A DNA stretch of 64,000 bases from Enterobacteriaceae bacterium UBA2655. GTDB taxonomy: Bacteria > Pseudomonadota > Gammaproteobacteria > Enterobacterales > Enterobacteriaceae. This document shows positions 43,684 through 52,728 of the stretch, piece after piece. The notes below the pieces were generated by a model. That model was not told where the DNA came from and made no database searches. It saw only the letters and a program-made list of their open reading frames with translations. Position numbers and translations under genes: made by a program. The first letter of the stretch is position 1, and each line of letters opens with the position of its first letter. The stretch lies in the NCBI GenBank assembly GCA_002359495.1, contig DENB01000057.1, forward strand, positions 1 through 64,000. The letters run 5' to 3'.

Positions 43684-44750
43684 GCTTCCTCCTGACGCGT
43701 ACGCGGATCAAACAGGCGATAGAGCAGGTCGCACAGCAGGTTAATCGCCACGAAAATCGCGCCGATCAGCAGGGTGCAGCCCACCACCGCATTCATATCG
43801 CCCGCCAGCAAGGCATTAGTGAGATAGCGGCCGAAACCTGGCCAGGCGAATACCGTTTCGGTCAATACCGCGCCCTCCAGCAACCACGCCCAGGAGAGCG
43901 CGACCACGGTGAGCGTCGGCACGGCGATATTGCGCAGCGCATGCACCCAGACGCAGCGCGCCCATGACAGTCCCTTAACGCGCGCGGTGATGATGTACTC
44001 CTGAGAGAGCTGCTCCAGCATGAAGCTGCGCGTCATGCGGCTGATGTAGGCGAGCGCGCTGAGGCCGAGGATCGACGCGGGTAACACGATATGGCTGAAG
44101 ACATTGCGGAACACCTCCCATTTGCCGCTCAACAGGCTGTCGATCAGCCAGAAGCCGGTTACCGACTGCAGATCGAATTCATAGAGGAAGTCGATGCGGC
44201 CCGGTCCGCCAATCCAGCCCAGCGTAGCGTAAAACAGCAGCAGCCCCATCAATCCCAGCCAGAAGTGCGGCGTGGAGTAGCTCAGCAAACCGACGAAACG
44301 GATCAGGTGATCAAACCAGGTGTTGCGATACATCGCCGCCAGCACCCCCGCCGGAATGCCGAAACCCACGCCGATAATCGCCGCTACCGTCGCCAGCTCC
44401 AGCGTGGCGGGAAACACCCGCGCGATATCCTGCGTCACCGGATGGCTGGTGGTCAGCGCGACGCCGAAGTCGAGATGCAGCAGCTGCCAGACGTAATCGA
44501 TAAACTGCTGCCACAGCGGCTGATCCAACCCGAGCTGATGGAACATCTTGTCGTACGCTTCCTGGCTGGCGTTATCGCCGATGATCGCCACCACCGGATC
44601 GATAGGCAGCAGACGGCCAATAAAAAAAGTCAGGGCGGCCAGACCCAGCAGCGTACAGGCAATAGAGAGGATGCCGCGCGCGAGGCGTCTGAGCAGACGC
44701 CAGCCGGAAGAAGATGCGTTATGCGCGACGGGTAAGGTTACCTGTGACAT
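43680..44750 (-). CDS. Dipeptide-type ABC permease (DppB-like)
   Basis: The 356-residue membrane protein is the DppB-type partner, with LGLDQPLWQQFIDYVWQLLH, FGVALTTSHPV and the conserved loop YIITARVKGLSWARC, then TETVFAWPGFGRYL. It lies 12 bases after the binding protein gene. It is a little longer than most DppB proteins because of an insertion near FLYEFDLQSVTG. Confidence 0.93.
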   Translation of the reverse strand: MSQVTLPVAHNASSSGWRLLRRLARGILSIACTLLGLAALTFFIGRLLPIDPVVAIIGDNASQEAYDKMFHQLGLDQPLWQQFIDYVWQLLHLDFGVALTTSHPVTQDIARVFPATLELATVAAIIGVGFGIPAGVLAAMYRNTWFDHLIRFVGLLSYSTPHFWLGLMGLLLFYATLGWIGGPGRIDFLYEFDLQSVTGFWLIDSLLSGKWEVFRNVFSHIVLPASILGLSALAYISRMTRSFMLEQLSQEYIITARVKGLSWARCVWVHALRNIAVPTLTVVALSWAWLLEGAVLTETVFAWPGFGRYLTNALLAGDMNAVVGCTLLIGAIFVAINLLCDLLYRLFDPRTRQEEA

Positions 44751-44762
44751 CAGCCACCTCCG

Positions 44763-46355
44763 TTATTTACTTGCGGCGCCGTACCAGACGCGAAAACCAT
44801 TCCAGGTCCAGTTTTTCACCAGCGGGCTGATGCCGGCGCTGTTGTACATCTGGAACATGATGGCCATCGGCCCCTGCTGCATCTGCTCTTTTTGCAGATC
44901 GGCGTAGAGCGCGCTGCGTTTGGCGTCGTCCGGCTCCAGCAGCGCGGCTTCCACCTTCTGGTTCATCTGCGGATCGAAATAGGCGGCGCGCCAGCTCGGA
45001 TATTGCGTCGCGCGCGCCTCTTTGCGGTTATCCGGGTTGTAAACCAGGCGGGAGGCGTTGCCGTAGGCATCCGGCACCGAGGTTTGCCACGCCATCATCG
45101 CGCTCTGAAACTCGCGGCCGCGCGCGCGGCTGAACAGCTGCGCATTCGCCATGCGCTCCAGATTGAGCTTTACGCCGACTTTGGCCGCGTTCTGCTGCAC
45201 GCTTTGCGCGATCGGCGCGGAGTGCGGCAGCGTGCCGAACAGCACCGTCGCGCTGAAGCCGTCGGGATAACCGGCTTCGTCCAGCAGCTGTTTCGCTTTG
45301 GTTAAATCAAGCCGGAAGGGCTGGCCCTGTTTGGCATCCAGCGCGCCGAAGGCGCCTTGCTGCACGAAGCTGGCGCGCGGCACCCCGAGGTAGGGCATCA
45401 CGCTTTTCGCCAGACCGTCGTAATCGATCAGGTAATGCATGGCGAGGCGGACTTTGGGGTTTTTGAATATCGGATCTTCATTGTTGAAGGTCCAGAAGAA
45501 CAGCTGCGGCTTTAATACCTTTTCGACGTTGACCTTGCCGCCTTCATCCAGGGTTTTCAGGTCGTCAGCCGAGAGATCGCGCGCGATGTCGACGTCGCCC
45601 TGCGTCAGCAGCAGGCGCTGCGTGCCGGTTTCCGCGACGTGGCGGATCAGGATGCGCTTCAGCGTCGGGGCTTTGCCCCAGTAATGAGGCGCCGCCTGCA
45701 ACACCACGCCTTCGCCGGCGTTCCAGCGCGCCAGCTGATAAGGCCCGACGCAGGCGGTGTGGGTGGAAAGGTATTTGTGGCCGAGATCGCCATCCACCGC
45801 CTGTTTCTCGACCTCCTTGCGATTGAGCAGCGACGACACGTTGTTGGCGGCAATCGCCTGCAGCACCAGATTGGTCGGGTAGGCCTTGTCGAAGCTCATC
45901 ACCAGCGTTTTGTCATCAGGCGCGGTGATGCGGCTATCGACGTTCTCTTTGTCGAAGCCATACTCCTTGATGGCCGCCGCATTGCCGTAGCCGAGCTTCA
46001 CGACGCGCTGCATCGACCACGCCAGATCGCCCGCCGTCGCCGGCGAACCGTCGGCGAACATCAGGTTGTCCTGCAGGTGAAAGGTAATGGTTTTACGATC
46101 GGCGGAAATATCCCAGCTTTTCGCCAGCGCCGGATCGAGCTGGGTTTCATCGCTGACGCGAAAATCGACCAGCGTGTCGCAGGTGTTGGAATAGATTTCG
46201 CTGGTCACGACTTCGCCGATCTGCGCCGGATCCCAGGTGCTGATGGCGTCGATGTTCCATGCCATGACCAGCGAATCCGGCGGCGTCGCGGCCTGCGAAG
46301 CGGCGCACCAGGTTGCCGCCAGCGTCAGCGCGGCAGTCAGGGTTTTTACTTTCAT
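44763..46355 (-). CDS. Family 5 (DppA/OppA-type) extracytoplasmic binding protein
   Basis: The 530-residue protein has a signal peptide (cleavage near SQAATP, about 22) and the SBP_bac_5 features AKSWDISADRKTITFHLQDN, cut here to DRKTITFHLQDN, and VRLAMHYLIDYDGLA. Such proteins bind peptides, opines, glutathione or other amide-linked compounds. The ATG at 46355 follows GGAGAG; a start six codons earlier lacks a site. It lies 17 bases after the M20 gene stop. Confidence 0.92.
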   Translation of the reverse strand: MKVKTLTAALTLAATWCAASQAATPPDSLVMAWNIDAISTWDPAQIGEVVTSEIYSNTCDTLVDFRVSDETQLDPALAKSWDISADRKTITFHLQDNLMFADGSPATAGDLAWSMQRVVKLGYGNAAAIKEYGFDKENVDSRITAPDDKTLVMSFDKAYPTNLVLQAIAANNVSSLLNRKEVEKQAVDGDLGHKYLSTHTACVGPYQLARWNAGEGVVLQAAPHYWGKAPTLKRILIRHVAETGTQRLLLTQGDVDIARDLSADDLKTLDEGGKVNVEKVLKPQLFFWTFNNEDPIFKNPKVRLAMHYLIDYDGLAKSVMPYLGVPRASFVQQGAFGALDAKQGQPFRLDLTKAKQLLDEAGYPDGFSATVLFGTLPHSAPIAQSVQQNAAKVGVKLNLERMANAQLFSRARGREFQSAMMAWQTSVPDAYGNASRLVYNPDNRKEARATQYPSWRAAYFDPQMNQKVEAALLEPDDAKRSALYADLQKEQMQQGPMAIMFQMYNSAGISPLVKNWTWNGFRVWYGAASK

Positions 46356-46372
46356 GTATCTCTCCTGCGGCA

Positions 46373-47800
46373 TTAAAGGGCGTCCGGGCGGGGCTGGATC
46401 GGCGGTTTGACCTCTGCCGGAATCGGGCAGTGGTACGGTTTTTCGCTCACCTGCTCGAAGTGCGCTTTTTTCATCTGCGCCATCAGCATTTTGTTGGTCA
46501 GCACGTCGACCGCCGTGGCCGCCATCACTTTGGCGACATGCGCGAGTCCTTTATGCGCCGCCGGCATTTTTCCCTGCGCAGTGAGCTGCCATGAGTGGCC
46601 GGGCGTGCCGATCGCCATGGTTGGGATGTGCGCCTGCACGGTGGGGAGCACCCAGCTGACGTCGCCGACATCGGTGGAGCCGATCATGACTTCGCCGTGG
46701 GTATCGAGCGGAATGATGTAGTCGCTGAGGGGTTTAGGCGCAGCGGGTTTGACGCCGGTTTTGCGATAGCAGTTGTCGATCTCTTCCGGCGTCAGCGTAG
46801 CCTGAATTTCAGCGGCGAAGGCGAGGTCGGCCTGATCGAACGGCACAGGTCCAAGCGCCTCGAGGTTGCGCTGCATCGCCTCTTCCAGCGGACGGTTGCC
46901 GAGCAGGTTGGATACCGCGCTCATGATGCTGATATCCACTTGGGTGTCGGTCATCAGCGCCGCGCCTTCCGCCACACGCTTCACCCGCTCGTTCAGTTCG
47001 AACATGGCGTGCACATCGCGGGCGCGAATGGCGTAGCGCACCGTGGATTTCGCCTGCACGACGTTCGGCGCGACGCCGCCCGCATCCAGAAAGGCATAGT
47101 GAATGCGCGAATCCTGCGGCACATGCTCGCGCAGAAACTGCACGCCGACGTTCATTAACTCGGCGGCATCCAGCGCGCTGCGTCCCAGGTGCGGCGAGGC
47201 CGCGGCGTGCGACGAACGGCCGCGAAAGGCGAAGTCCATTCGCGTATTGGCGAGCGACAGCGGCTTCGCCACTTCATGATGGGCGCTCGGATGCCAGGTG
47301 ATGGCCGCATCGACGCCATCGAAGGCGCCGGCGCGCGCCATAAAGGATTTGGCCGCGCCGCCTTCTTCCGCCGGACAGCCGTAGTAGCGTACGCGACCCG
47401 GCGTACCGGTCTCCTCCAGCCAGGCTTTCAGCGCGGTCGCCGCCAGCATCGCGGCTGAACCCAGCAGGTTATGTCCGCAGCCGTGACCGTTGCCGTTGCC
47501 CGGCAGAGGCGAGTAGCGCGCTACGCCCGCCGCCTGGCTCAGACCGGGCAGGGCGTCATATTCGCCGAGGAAAGCGATGATCGGTCCGCCTTCGCCAGCT
47601 TCGCCCATCACCGCCGTCGGGATCTCCGCGACGTTTTCCGTGACGCGAAACCCTTGCTGCCGCAGCATGGCGGTGTGCTCGGCGACCGAACGGTACTCGG
47701 TATAGCAAATCTCCGGCATTCCCCAGACGCGATCGCTCAGTTCGCAAAACACCGCTTGATGCGCTTCAACCCACTTCCAGACTAACGCTTTGTTTTCCAT
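46373..47800 (-). CDS. M20 amidohydrolase, AbgB-like (aminobenzoyl-glutamate hydrolase type)
   Basis: The 475-residue protein is very like E. coli AbgB, the B subunit of p-aminobenzoyl-glutamate hydrolase: LGEYDALPGLSQAAG, GNGHGCGHNLLGSAA, YGCPAEEGG, LTWHPSAHHEV, SPHLGRSALDA and STDVGDVSW with the metal-binding His and Glu residues. It is the first gene of the operon and no AbgA partner or AbgT importer is adjacent; a Dpp-type ABC importer stands in instead. It likely cleaves an amide of an aromatic or amino acid carboxylate in the cytoplasm. Start with GGAG. Confidence 0.88.
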   Translation of the reverse strand: MENKALVWKWVEAHQAVFCELSDRVWGMPEICYTEYRSVAEHTAMLRQQGFRVTENVAEIPTAVMGEAGEGGPIIAFLGEYDALPGLSQAAGVARYSPLPGNGNGHGCGHNLLGSAAMLAATALKAWLEETGTPGRVRYYGCPAEEGGAAKSFMARAGAFDGVDAAITWHPSAHHEVAKPLSLANTRMDFAFRGRSSHAAASPHLGRSALDAAELMNVGVQFLREHVPQDSRIHYAFLDAGGVAPNVVQAKSTVRYAIRARDVHAMFELNERVKRVAEGAALMTDTQVDISIMSAVSNLLGNRPLEEAMQRNLEALGPVPFDQADLAFAAEIQATLTPEEIDNCYRKTGVKPAAPKPLSDYIIPLDTHGEVMIGSTDVGDVSWVLPTVQAHIPTMAIGTPGHSWQLTAQGKMPAAHKGLAHVAKVMAATAVDVLTNKMLMAQMKKAHFEQVSEKPYHCPIPAEVKPPIQPRPDAL

Positions 47801-47933
47801 TGTGATCTCCAGCTTGGATGGTCAGGATTCGGCAGGCCTGTTCGCCTTTCTGAACACCCAGCATGGGGTAAAGCGCCGCCTGAAGGCCAATGAGCAATTC
47901 ACACTCCCTATTCCAAAACGGCATAGTTTGTCG

Positions 47934-48848
47934 TCAGGCGGCGTTGGCGGTTTCACTGGCGCAGGCGCGCTGCCAGAGCTGTTCGGCCTGGGGATTTTGC
48001 AACACCGGCTGGCGATACAGGCGAATCGCCAGCGACATATCCCAGCGAGGCGCGTCGGCGCGCACCAGGGCGCCGTTGAGCAACTCCTCCTGCACCAGGC
48101 TCAGCGGCAGCCAGGCGACGCCGCTGCCGGACAGCGCCATCGCTTTCAGATTCACCGACATACCGTTTTCGTATACCGTTTCCAGCGGCAGCGGCCTTTT
48201 GCTGAGCATCTGCGCCAGCGCGTGGGCGAAAAAGGTGTGCTGACCGTAACTCAGCCAGGGGATCGGGCCGCCGTCGGCGCGCACCGGATAGAGCGGCGCG
48301 CCGCTGCTGTCCGGGCGACAGACCGCAATGGCGCGTTCTCGTCCCAGTTGCACCATGGGAAAAGCGGCGAGCTGATGGATCAGTGATACCGCATCGTGCG
48401 CGTAAGTCAGAAGGAAATCGGTTTCGCCGCTGTGCAGCGTTGAGATGTGCTCGGCGAAGGTGGGTTTTTGGTTGCACAGCCGGATGTAGCTCAGATTGGG
48501 CTGCAGGCTGAGCCGCTGGATCCAGTCGGGGAAAAAGGTCAGCGAAAGGGTATTTAGCATGGCAAACCGCAGCACCGCGGTGCGGGAACTGTAGCGCTGG
48601 TTCAGGTCGTGGCGCAGATGCGTCATGGAAAATACCGTTTCGCTGGCGGTGGCGAGAAAAGTTTGTCCTTCCGGCGTCAGCGTGACGGGATAGGTTTTGC
48701 GATCGAACAGCGGCACGCCGAGCCACTCCTCCAGCTGGCGAATCCGACGACTAAGCGCCGACTGGGTAATGTGACGTTCATCGGCGGCGCGGGTGAAGCT
48801 GTAACAGCGGGCAACACTGAGAAAATCTTCGAACCATTTCAATTCCAT
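47934..48848 (-). CDS. LysR-family regulator of the AbgB-type operon
   Basis: The 304-residue protein has the LysR helix-turn-helix FLSVARCYSFTRAADERHITQSALSRRIRQLEEWLG, here seen as ADERHITQSALSRRIRQLE, and a periplasmic-binding-like effector domain. It is encoded in the same direction as, and 133 bases upstream of, the operon. It is probably its activator; the effector would be the substrate or its hydrolysis product. I take the ATG at 48848 as start because MELKWFEDFLSVA is the usual N-terminus. Confidence 0.87.
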   Translation of the reverse strand: MELKWFEDFLSVARCYSFTRAADERHITQSALSRRIRQLEEWLGVPLFDRKTYPVTLTPEGQTFLATASETVFSMTHLRHDLNQRYSSRTAVLRFAMLNTLSLTFFPDWIQRLSLQPNLSYIRLCNQKPTFAEHISTLHSGETDFLLTYAHDAVSLIHQLAAFPMVQLGRERAIAVCRPDSSGAPLYPVRADGGPIPWLSYGQHTFFAHALAQMLSKRPLPLETVYENGMSVNLKAMALSGSGVAWLPLSLVQEELLNGALVRADAPRWDMSLAIRLYRQPVLQNPQAEQLWQRACASETANAA

Positions 48849-49017
48849 AGCACAAACCTCTTTGGATGAATGGGAAAACGACGTCAGCGGTGGGACACCT
48901 TTTGTTACAGGCAAGAAACGCGCCAGGCTTGAGTGAGGCGCGACGGCGGGGTTTCACGAACGGTTAAGTTGGTGAGGGCATAAAATAGAGCAGACGCTGC
49001 ACTTGCCGGGTGCAAAA

Positions 49018-49043
49018 AAAGAGCCACTGAAAGGTGGCTCTTT
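49018..49043 (-). terminator. Terminator of the YfcC/M20 operon
   Basis: AAAGAGCCAC (49018-49027) pairs with GTGGCTCTTT (49034-49043). On the minus strand it runs into TTTTTTT after the stem, and it follows the YfcC-like gene directly. Confidence 0.85.
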
Positions 49044-49059
49044 ACCGGTTAACGCGCGA

Positions 49060-50460
49060 TTAAAAAGGTCCCCAGTTTATCGCCACGCCGATTAACAACG
49101 TCACGACGCAAATCACAAACCAGATGGCCACCACCGGCGCCACGAATTTGATCCATTTGCCGAAGGAGATATTCGCTGTCGCCAGCGCCGCCATTAACAC
49201 ACCCGAGGTGGGACTGATGGAGTTGACGATTCCTTCGCCTAATAACACCGTCTGTACGGTGACCTGACGCGTCAGCCCGAGGTTATCGCCCAGCGGGGAG
49301 AAAATAGGAATCAGCAGCGCGGACTCGCCCGATCCTGATGAAATACCGAAATGCATCAGCGCCGCGCTGATAAACATACCCACGGCAGCAATCGCAGGGT
49401 GAACCGGCGCCAGCAGATCCGACAGGAATCCGACGATGGGATCGAGAATATTGCCCTGCTGCAGCACCACGGAAATAGCGCCGGCCATACCGACGATAAA
49501 GCCACCTTTCACCAGCTGGGAGCATCCCGTCAGGAAGGTATTGGCAATCGCTGAACCTGACATGCGGCCGATTATCCCGACCAAAATCGCCAGGATGATA
49601 AACATGGCCGACATTTCATTGGTCGCCCAGTGCAGCTGCACCGTGCCCGCCATAAAAATCATCAGGGTGAGGGCGCAGGCAACCAAAATCAGCTTATGAC
49701 GTCCGGTCATCGTCGGCATCTTGTCGGCGTGAACCGGTTGCTCCGGGCGAAGTTGCCCGTCGCGACGCATGCGCCTGACCGAAATGATGAGGTAGGCCGC
49801 TACGGTCAGGACAAACAGCAAACAGGTGATGCCGCGCAGCAACATCCCTGAGAAGAGCGGCAATTGCGCCAGATGCTGCGTCAGGCCGGTGGTTGCAGGC
49901 CCGAGTACCGATACGTTAAACCCCGCCGCGCACGTCAGATAGACCAGCGCCGTGCCGATGACCGGCGGTAAGCCAAGCGAGCGCGCCACCAGCAGACCAA
50001 TGGGGACAAAGGCGACAACCGAATTCTGCACCACGCCGGTGGTGCCGAGAATCGCGAAGATCAGCGCAAAGATAAGGATAATGCGCGTATCGCTGATGCG
50101 GGTGCTGCGCGAAAGCGAGTTGAGCGCAGTGGTGATCGAGCCCGTGGCTTCAATCACCGCCAGCAATCCTCCGGTAAAAAGGATCAGGAAGATGATCGGC
50201 GCCGCTTTAATCACGCCCTTCACGATAGCCATGAAGATTTCGCCCGGATAGACGCCCGATCGCGCCACCGCGTGCAGGCTGCCTTTCACCGCGAAAGTAA
50301 TCCCATTGCGGGTTTCGTGATCAAATTTGCCTGCCGGAACGATCCAGGTCGCCAGCGCGGCCAGCACCAGAATGATAAACAGCAGCAGATAGGGGCTCTG
50401 TTCGCTCTTGGGCGCCGTGCGTTGCGTCACGCTATTTTTATCAACGTTAACCTGAGACAT
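49060..50460 (-). CDS. YfcC-family (DcuC fold) carrier
   Basis: The 466-residue protein has about twelve membrane helices and the YfcC/DcuC features PAGKFDHETRNG, GVVQNSVVAFVPIGL, MHFGISSGSGESALLIPIFSPL and GEGIVNSISPTSGVLMAAL. It should move a carboxylate or amino-acid-like product, in exchange or with protons. Its start overlaps the M20 stop by 14 bases, which ties it to the hydrolase. It may export a product or import the substrate of that enzyme. Confidence 0.85.
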   Translation of the reverse strand: MSQVNVDKNSVTQRTAPKSEQSPYLLLFIILVLAALATWIVPAGKFDHETRNGITFAVKGSLHAVARSGVYPGEIFMAIVKGVIKAAPIIFLILFTGGLLAVIEATGSITTALNSLSRSTRISDTRIILIFALIFAILGTTGVVQNSVVAFVPIGLLVARSLGLPPVIGTALVYLTCAAGFNVSVLGPATTGLTQHLAQLPLFSGMLLRGITCLLFVLTVAAYLIISVRRMRRDGQLRPEQPVHADKMPTMTGRHKLILVACALTLMIFMAGTVQLHWATNEMSAMFIILAILVGIIGRMSGSAIANTFLTGCSQLVKGGFIVGMAGAISVVLQQGNILDPIVGFLSDLLAPVHPAIAAVGMFISAALMHFGISSGSGESALLIPIFSPLGDNLGLTRQVTVQTVLLGEGIVNSISPTSGVLMAALATANISFGKWIKFVAPVVAIWFVICVVTLLIGVAINWGPF

Positions 50461-51604
50461 GTTCGTCACCCCGCTCAGGCGCATCAGCCAGGATCAAACC
50501 CGCCACCAGCGCGGCTCGCGGAGCGATATCCGCCATAATGATGTGCTCATGGCGCGCATGAATACCCGCGCCCGTCGCGCCCAAACCATCCAGCGTGGGA
50601 ATACCCAACGCAGCGGTAAAGTTGCCGTCGCTGCCGCCGCCCACGGCTTTGCCTTCAACGTTGAAACCGATCTGCTTCGCCACTAACCGCGCGCGCTCCA
50701 TCAGCACCCGTGATTCAGGGGTCTGCCGCATCGGCGGACGTGATTGCGATCCCGTTACCTTCAGCGAAATACCCGGCAAACAGGGTTTAATCTGCGTGAT
50801 TTCGTCATGGATGCGTCGGGCTTCTTCTTCGTTGGTGACGCGCGTATCGATACCCAATACCGCATGGTCAGCCACAACGTTGATGCGGTTGCCGCCCTGA
50901 GCGATGCCGACGTTGACGGTGGTGCCGCGCTCGGGCGCATTCAAACCGTGTAAAAACAGCACCTGATGCGCCATCTCCTGCACGGCGCTGATCCCCTCTT
51001 CAGGATTGTTGCCCGCGTGCGCGGCCAGTCCGGTTATCGCGATTTCATATTGCCCGGTGCCTTTGCGCGCGACTTTTAGCGCGCCGGAACCGGCTACCGC
51101 AGGCTCGACGACCAGAACCTGCGCCGAACCTGCCGCGTGCCGGGAGAGCCAGTCGCTGGAGCTGGGGCTGCCGACCTCTTCATCGCTACAGCAGAGAAAG
51201 ACGATGCGCTTATCCGCCAGCAAATCATGTGCTTTTAAGGCGCGAACGGCCCAGATCGCCTGAACCAAACCCGCCTTCATGTCCAGCACGCCGGGGCCAT
51301 AGAGCTTGCCGTCCTCTTCGCGCATCGTCAGTTCGCCTTCATCCCAGACCGTATCGAAATGGCCCAGTAAAACCGTCTGCTCGCTGCCGGAACCCAGCGT
51401 GAATTTCAGGTGGTTGCCATATTTTTCCTGCGTATCAATTTCAGCCTCAATGCCCAGCCGTTTGGCGAACAGGGCGCGCAACACGTCGCCGCAGCGATCG
51501 ACTGCCACTTTGTTCAGGGAAGGCGATTCCGCTGCCACCAACGTTTTGATATCTGAAAGTATCTCGCCTGAATGTTGTTGCAAATAACTTATTATATTTT
51601 TCAT
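50447..51604 (-). CDS. M20 metallopeptidase, carboxypeptidase G2-like
   Basis: The 385-residue protein has LLGHFDTVWDEGE (His-Asp), YGPGVLDMKAGL (bridging Asp), CSDEEVGSPSS (base and ligand Glu), a VEPA segment and the late GGGSDGNFTAALGIPTLDGLG and HARHEHI His. This is the carboxypeptidase G2 group, which removes C-terminal glutamate or other amino acids from N-acyl derivatives. No signal peptide, so it acts in the cytoplasm. I use ATG 51604; the frame upstream has no site. A divergent LysR gene lies 110 bases away. Confidence 0.87.
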   Translation of the reverse strand: MKNIISYLQQHSGEILSDIKTLVAAESPSLNKVAVDRCGDVLRALFAKRLGIEAEIDTQEKYGNHLKFTLGSGSEQTVLLGHFDTVWDEGELTMREEDGKLYGPGVLDMKAGLVQAIWAVRALKAHDLLADKRIVFLCCSDEEVGSPSSSDWLSRHAAGSAQVLVVEPAVAGSGALKVARKGTGQYEIAITGLAAHAGNNPEEGISAVQEMAHQVLFLHGLNAPERGTTVNVGIAQGGNRINVVADHAVLGIDTRVTNEEEARRIHDEITQIKPCLPGISLKVTGSQSRPPMRQTPESRVLMERARLVAKQIGFNVEGKAVGGGSDGNFTAALGIPTLDGLGATGAGIHARHEHIIMADIAPRAALVAGLILADAPERGDEHVSG

Positions 51605-51714
51605 TAACGCTGTCCTCGCATAGTGAATCCCGAGTATGAAGTTAAAGTTGGGCTTAAAAAATGGGCTCAAAACGTTATTATTGTTGTCCTGAGGTCAACG
51701 GATATGAAAAAACT

Positions 51715-52644
51715 ATGGCTATGCTGCTCTATTCCGATAAATCCATAAGATATTTATATGAAGTAGGGATGCACGGCGGCATTCGGCGCGCCGCCGAGGC
51801 GCTGGATATCGATCCGGCCGCAATCAGCCGCCAGCTTTCACAGCTGGCGCGCGATATGCAGTTGCAGCTGCTGGAACGTCGTGGCCGGAATGTCGTACTG
51901 ACCGAAGCCGGCAGACTGCTGGCTGAAGAGTACGCCCAGACCAACCAACGCCGCAGTCAGTTAGAGCGGCAGCTTAAAGATCTGCGCCACAAACGCGGAG
52001 GCTCCATTACCCTTCGCGTCGGCCAGGGCATGGTGGCCGAAGTGGTCAGACACGTCCTGCAGCCGTTTTCGCAAATTTACCCGGAGGTGTTTATCGACAT
52101 CTTATCGGGTGACATGCAAACCACGGTCACGCTGATCGCGCAGGGGGAGGTGGATATGGCCGTAGGCTTCGGTCCGATCGGGCCGCCTGGCCTGAAATGC
52201 CATAGCTTTAACCGTGGGCCGATTTGCGCGATCGTCCGCAGCGATCATCCTGTCGCCCGCTATGAACAGGTCGAGGTGCTGGATTTGACCCGTTATCCGC
52301 TGATTGGCATGGATAAGAACTTCGGCATTCAAAGTTATATGAACGCTATGTTCAACCAGGAAGGGTTGGTATTCAGTCCGGCGTACAGCTGCAACCTGTT
52401 TTCCAGCGCCATCGCCCTGAGCCAGGCGGGAATGGGCATCGCTTTTATGACCGTAAAAGTGGTTGAAGAGACATTAATCGCAAGAAATTTAGTGGCTGTG
52501 CCCATCCGACATCGCATTGCGCGCGAAAGCCAGTGTCACCTGTTACGCAGTTCCGATCATCGCTTTACGCCCGCCGCCCAGCATCTGTGGCAACTGTTGT
52601 GTCAGTTCTTTGAGCAAACCACCTTTGATTCGCCTCCCTTGTAG
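51715..52644 (+). CDS. LysR-family regulator (divergent from the CPG2-like operon)
   Basis: A LysR protein of about 309 residues with the helix-turn-helix GGIRRAAEALDIDPAAISRQLSQLARDM, here in part RRAAEALDIDPAAISRQLSQ, and the VVLTEAGRLLAEEY block, then a substrate-binding domain. The start is uncertain: ATG at 51715, 51721 or, with no site, 51661. It probably controls the M20/YfcC operon, which runs in the other direction. Confidence 0.82.
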   Translation: MAMLLYSDKSIRYLYEVGMHGGIRRAAEALDIDPAAISRQLSQLARDMQLQLLERRGRNVVLTEAGRLLAEEYAQTNQRRSQLERQLKDLRHKRGGSITLRVGQGMVAEVVRHVLQPFSQIYPEVFIDILSGDMQTTVTLIAQGEVDMAVGFGPIGPPGLKCHSFNRGPICAIVRSDHPVARYEQVEVLDLTRYPLIGMDKNFGIQSYMNAMFNQEGLVFSPAYSCNLFSSAIALSQAGMGIAFMTVKVVEETLIARNLVAVPIRHRIARESQCHLLRSSDHRFTPAAQHLWQLLCQFFEQTTFDSPPL

Positions 52645-52670
52645 CGCCGTGGAGTAAAAGCGGAAAAAGA

Positions 52671-52692
52671 AACGCCGGTCAGAGCCGGCGTT
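52671..52692 (-). terminator. Shared terminator of LysR and gluconate dehydrogenase genes
   Basis: AACGCCGG (52671-52678) pairs with CCGGCGTT (52685-52692). On the minus strand it is followed by TTTCTTTTTCC; the two flanking genes converge here. Confidence 0.75.
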
Positions 52693-52728
52693 GGAATAGC
52701 AAAACTTTCGGGACAGGAATAGCAATAA

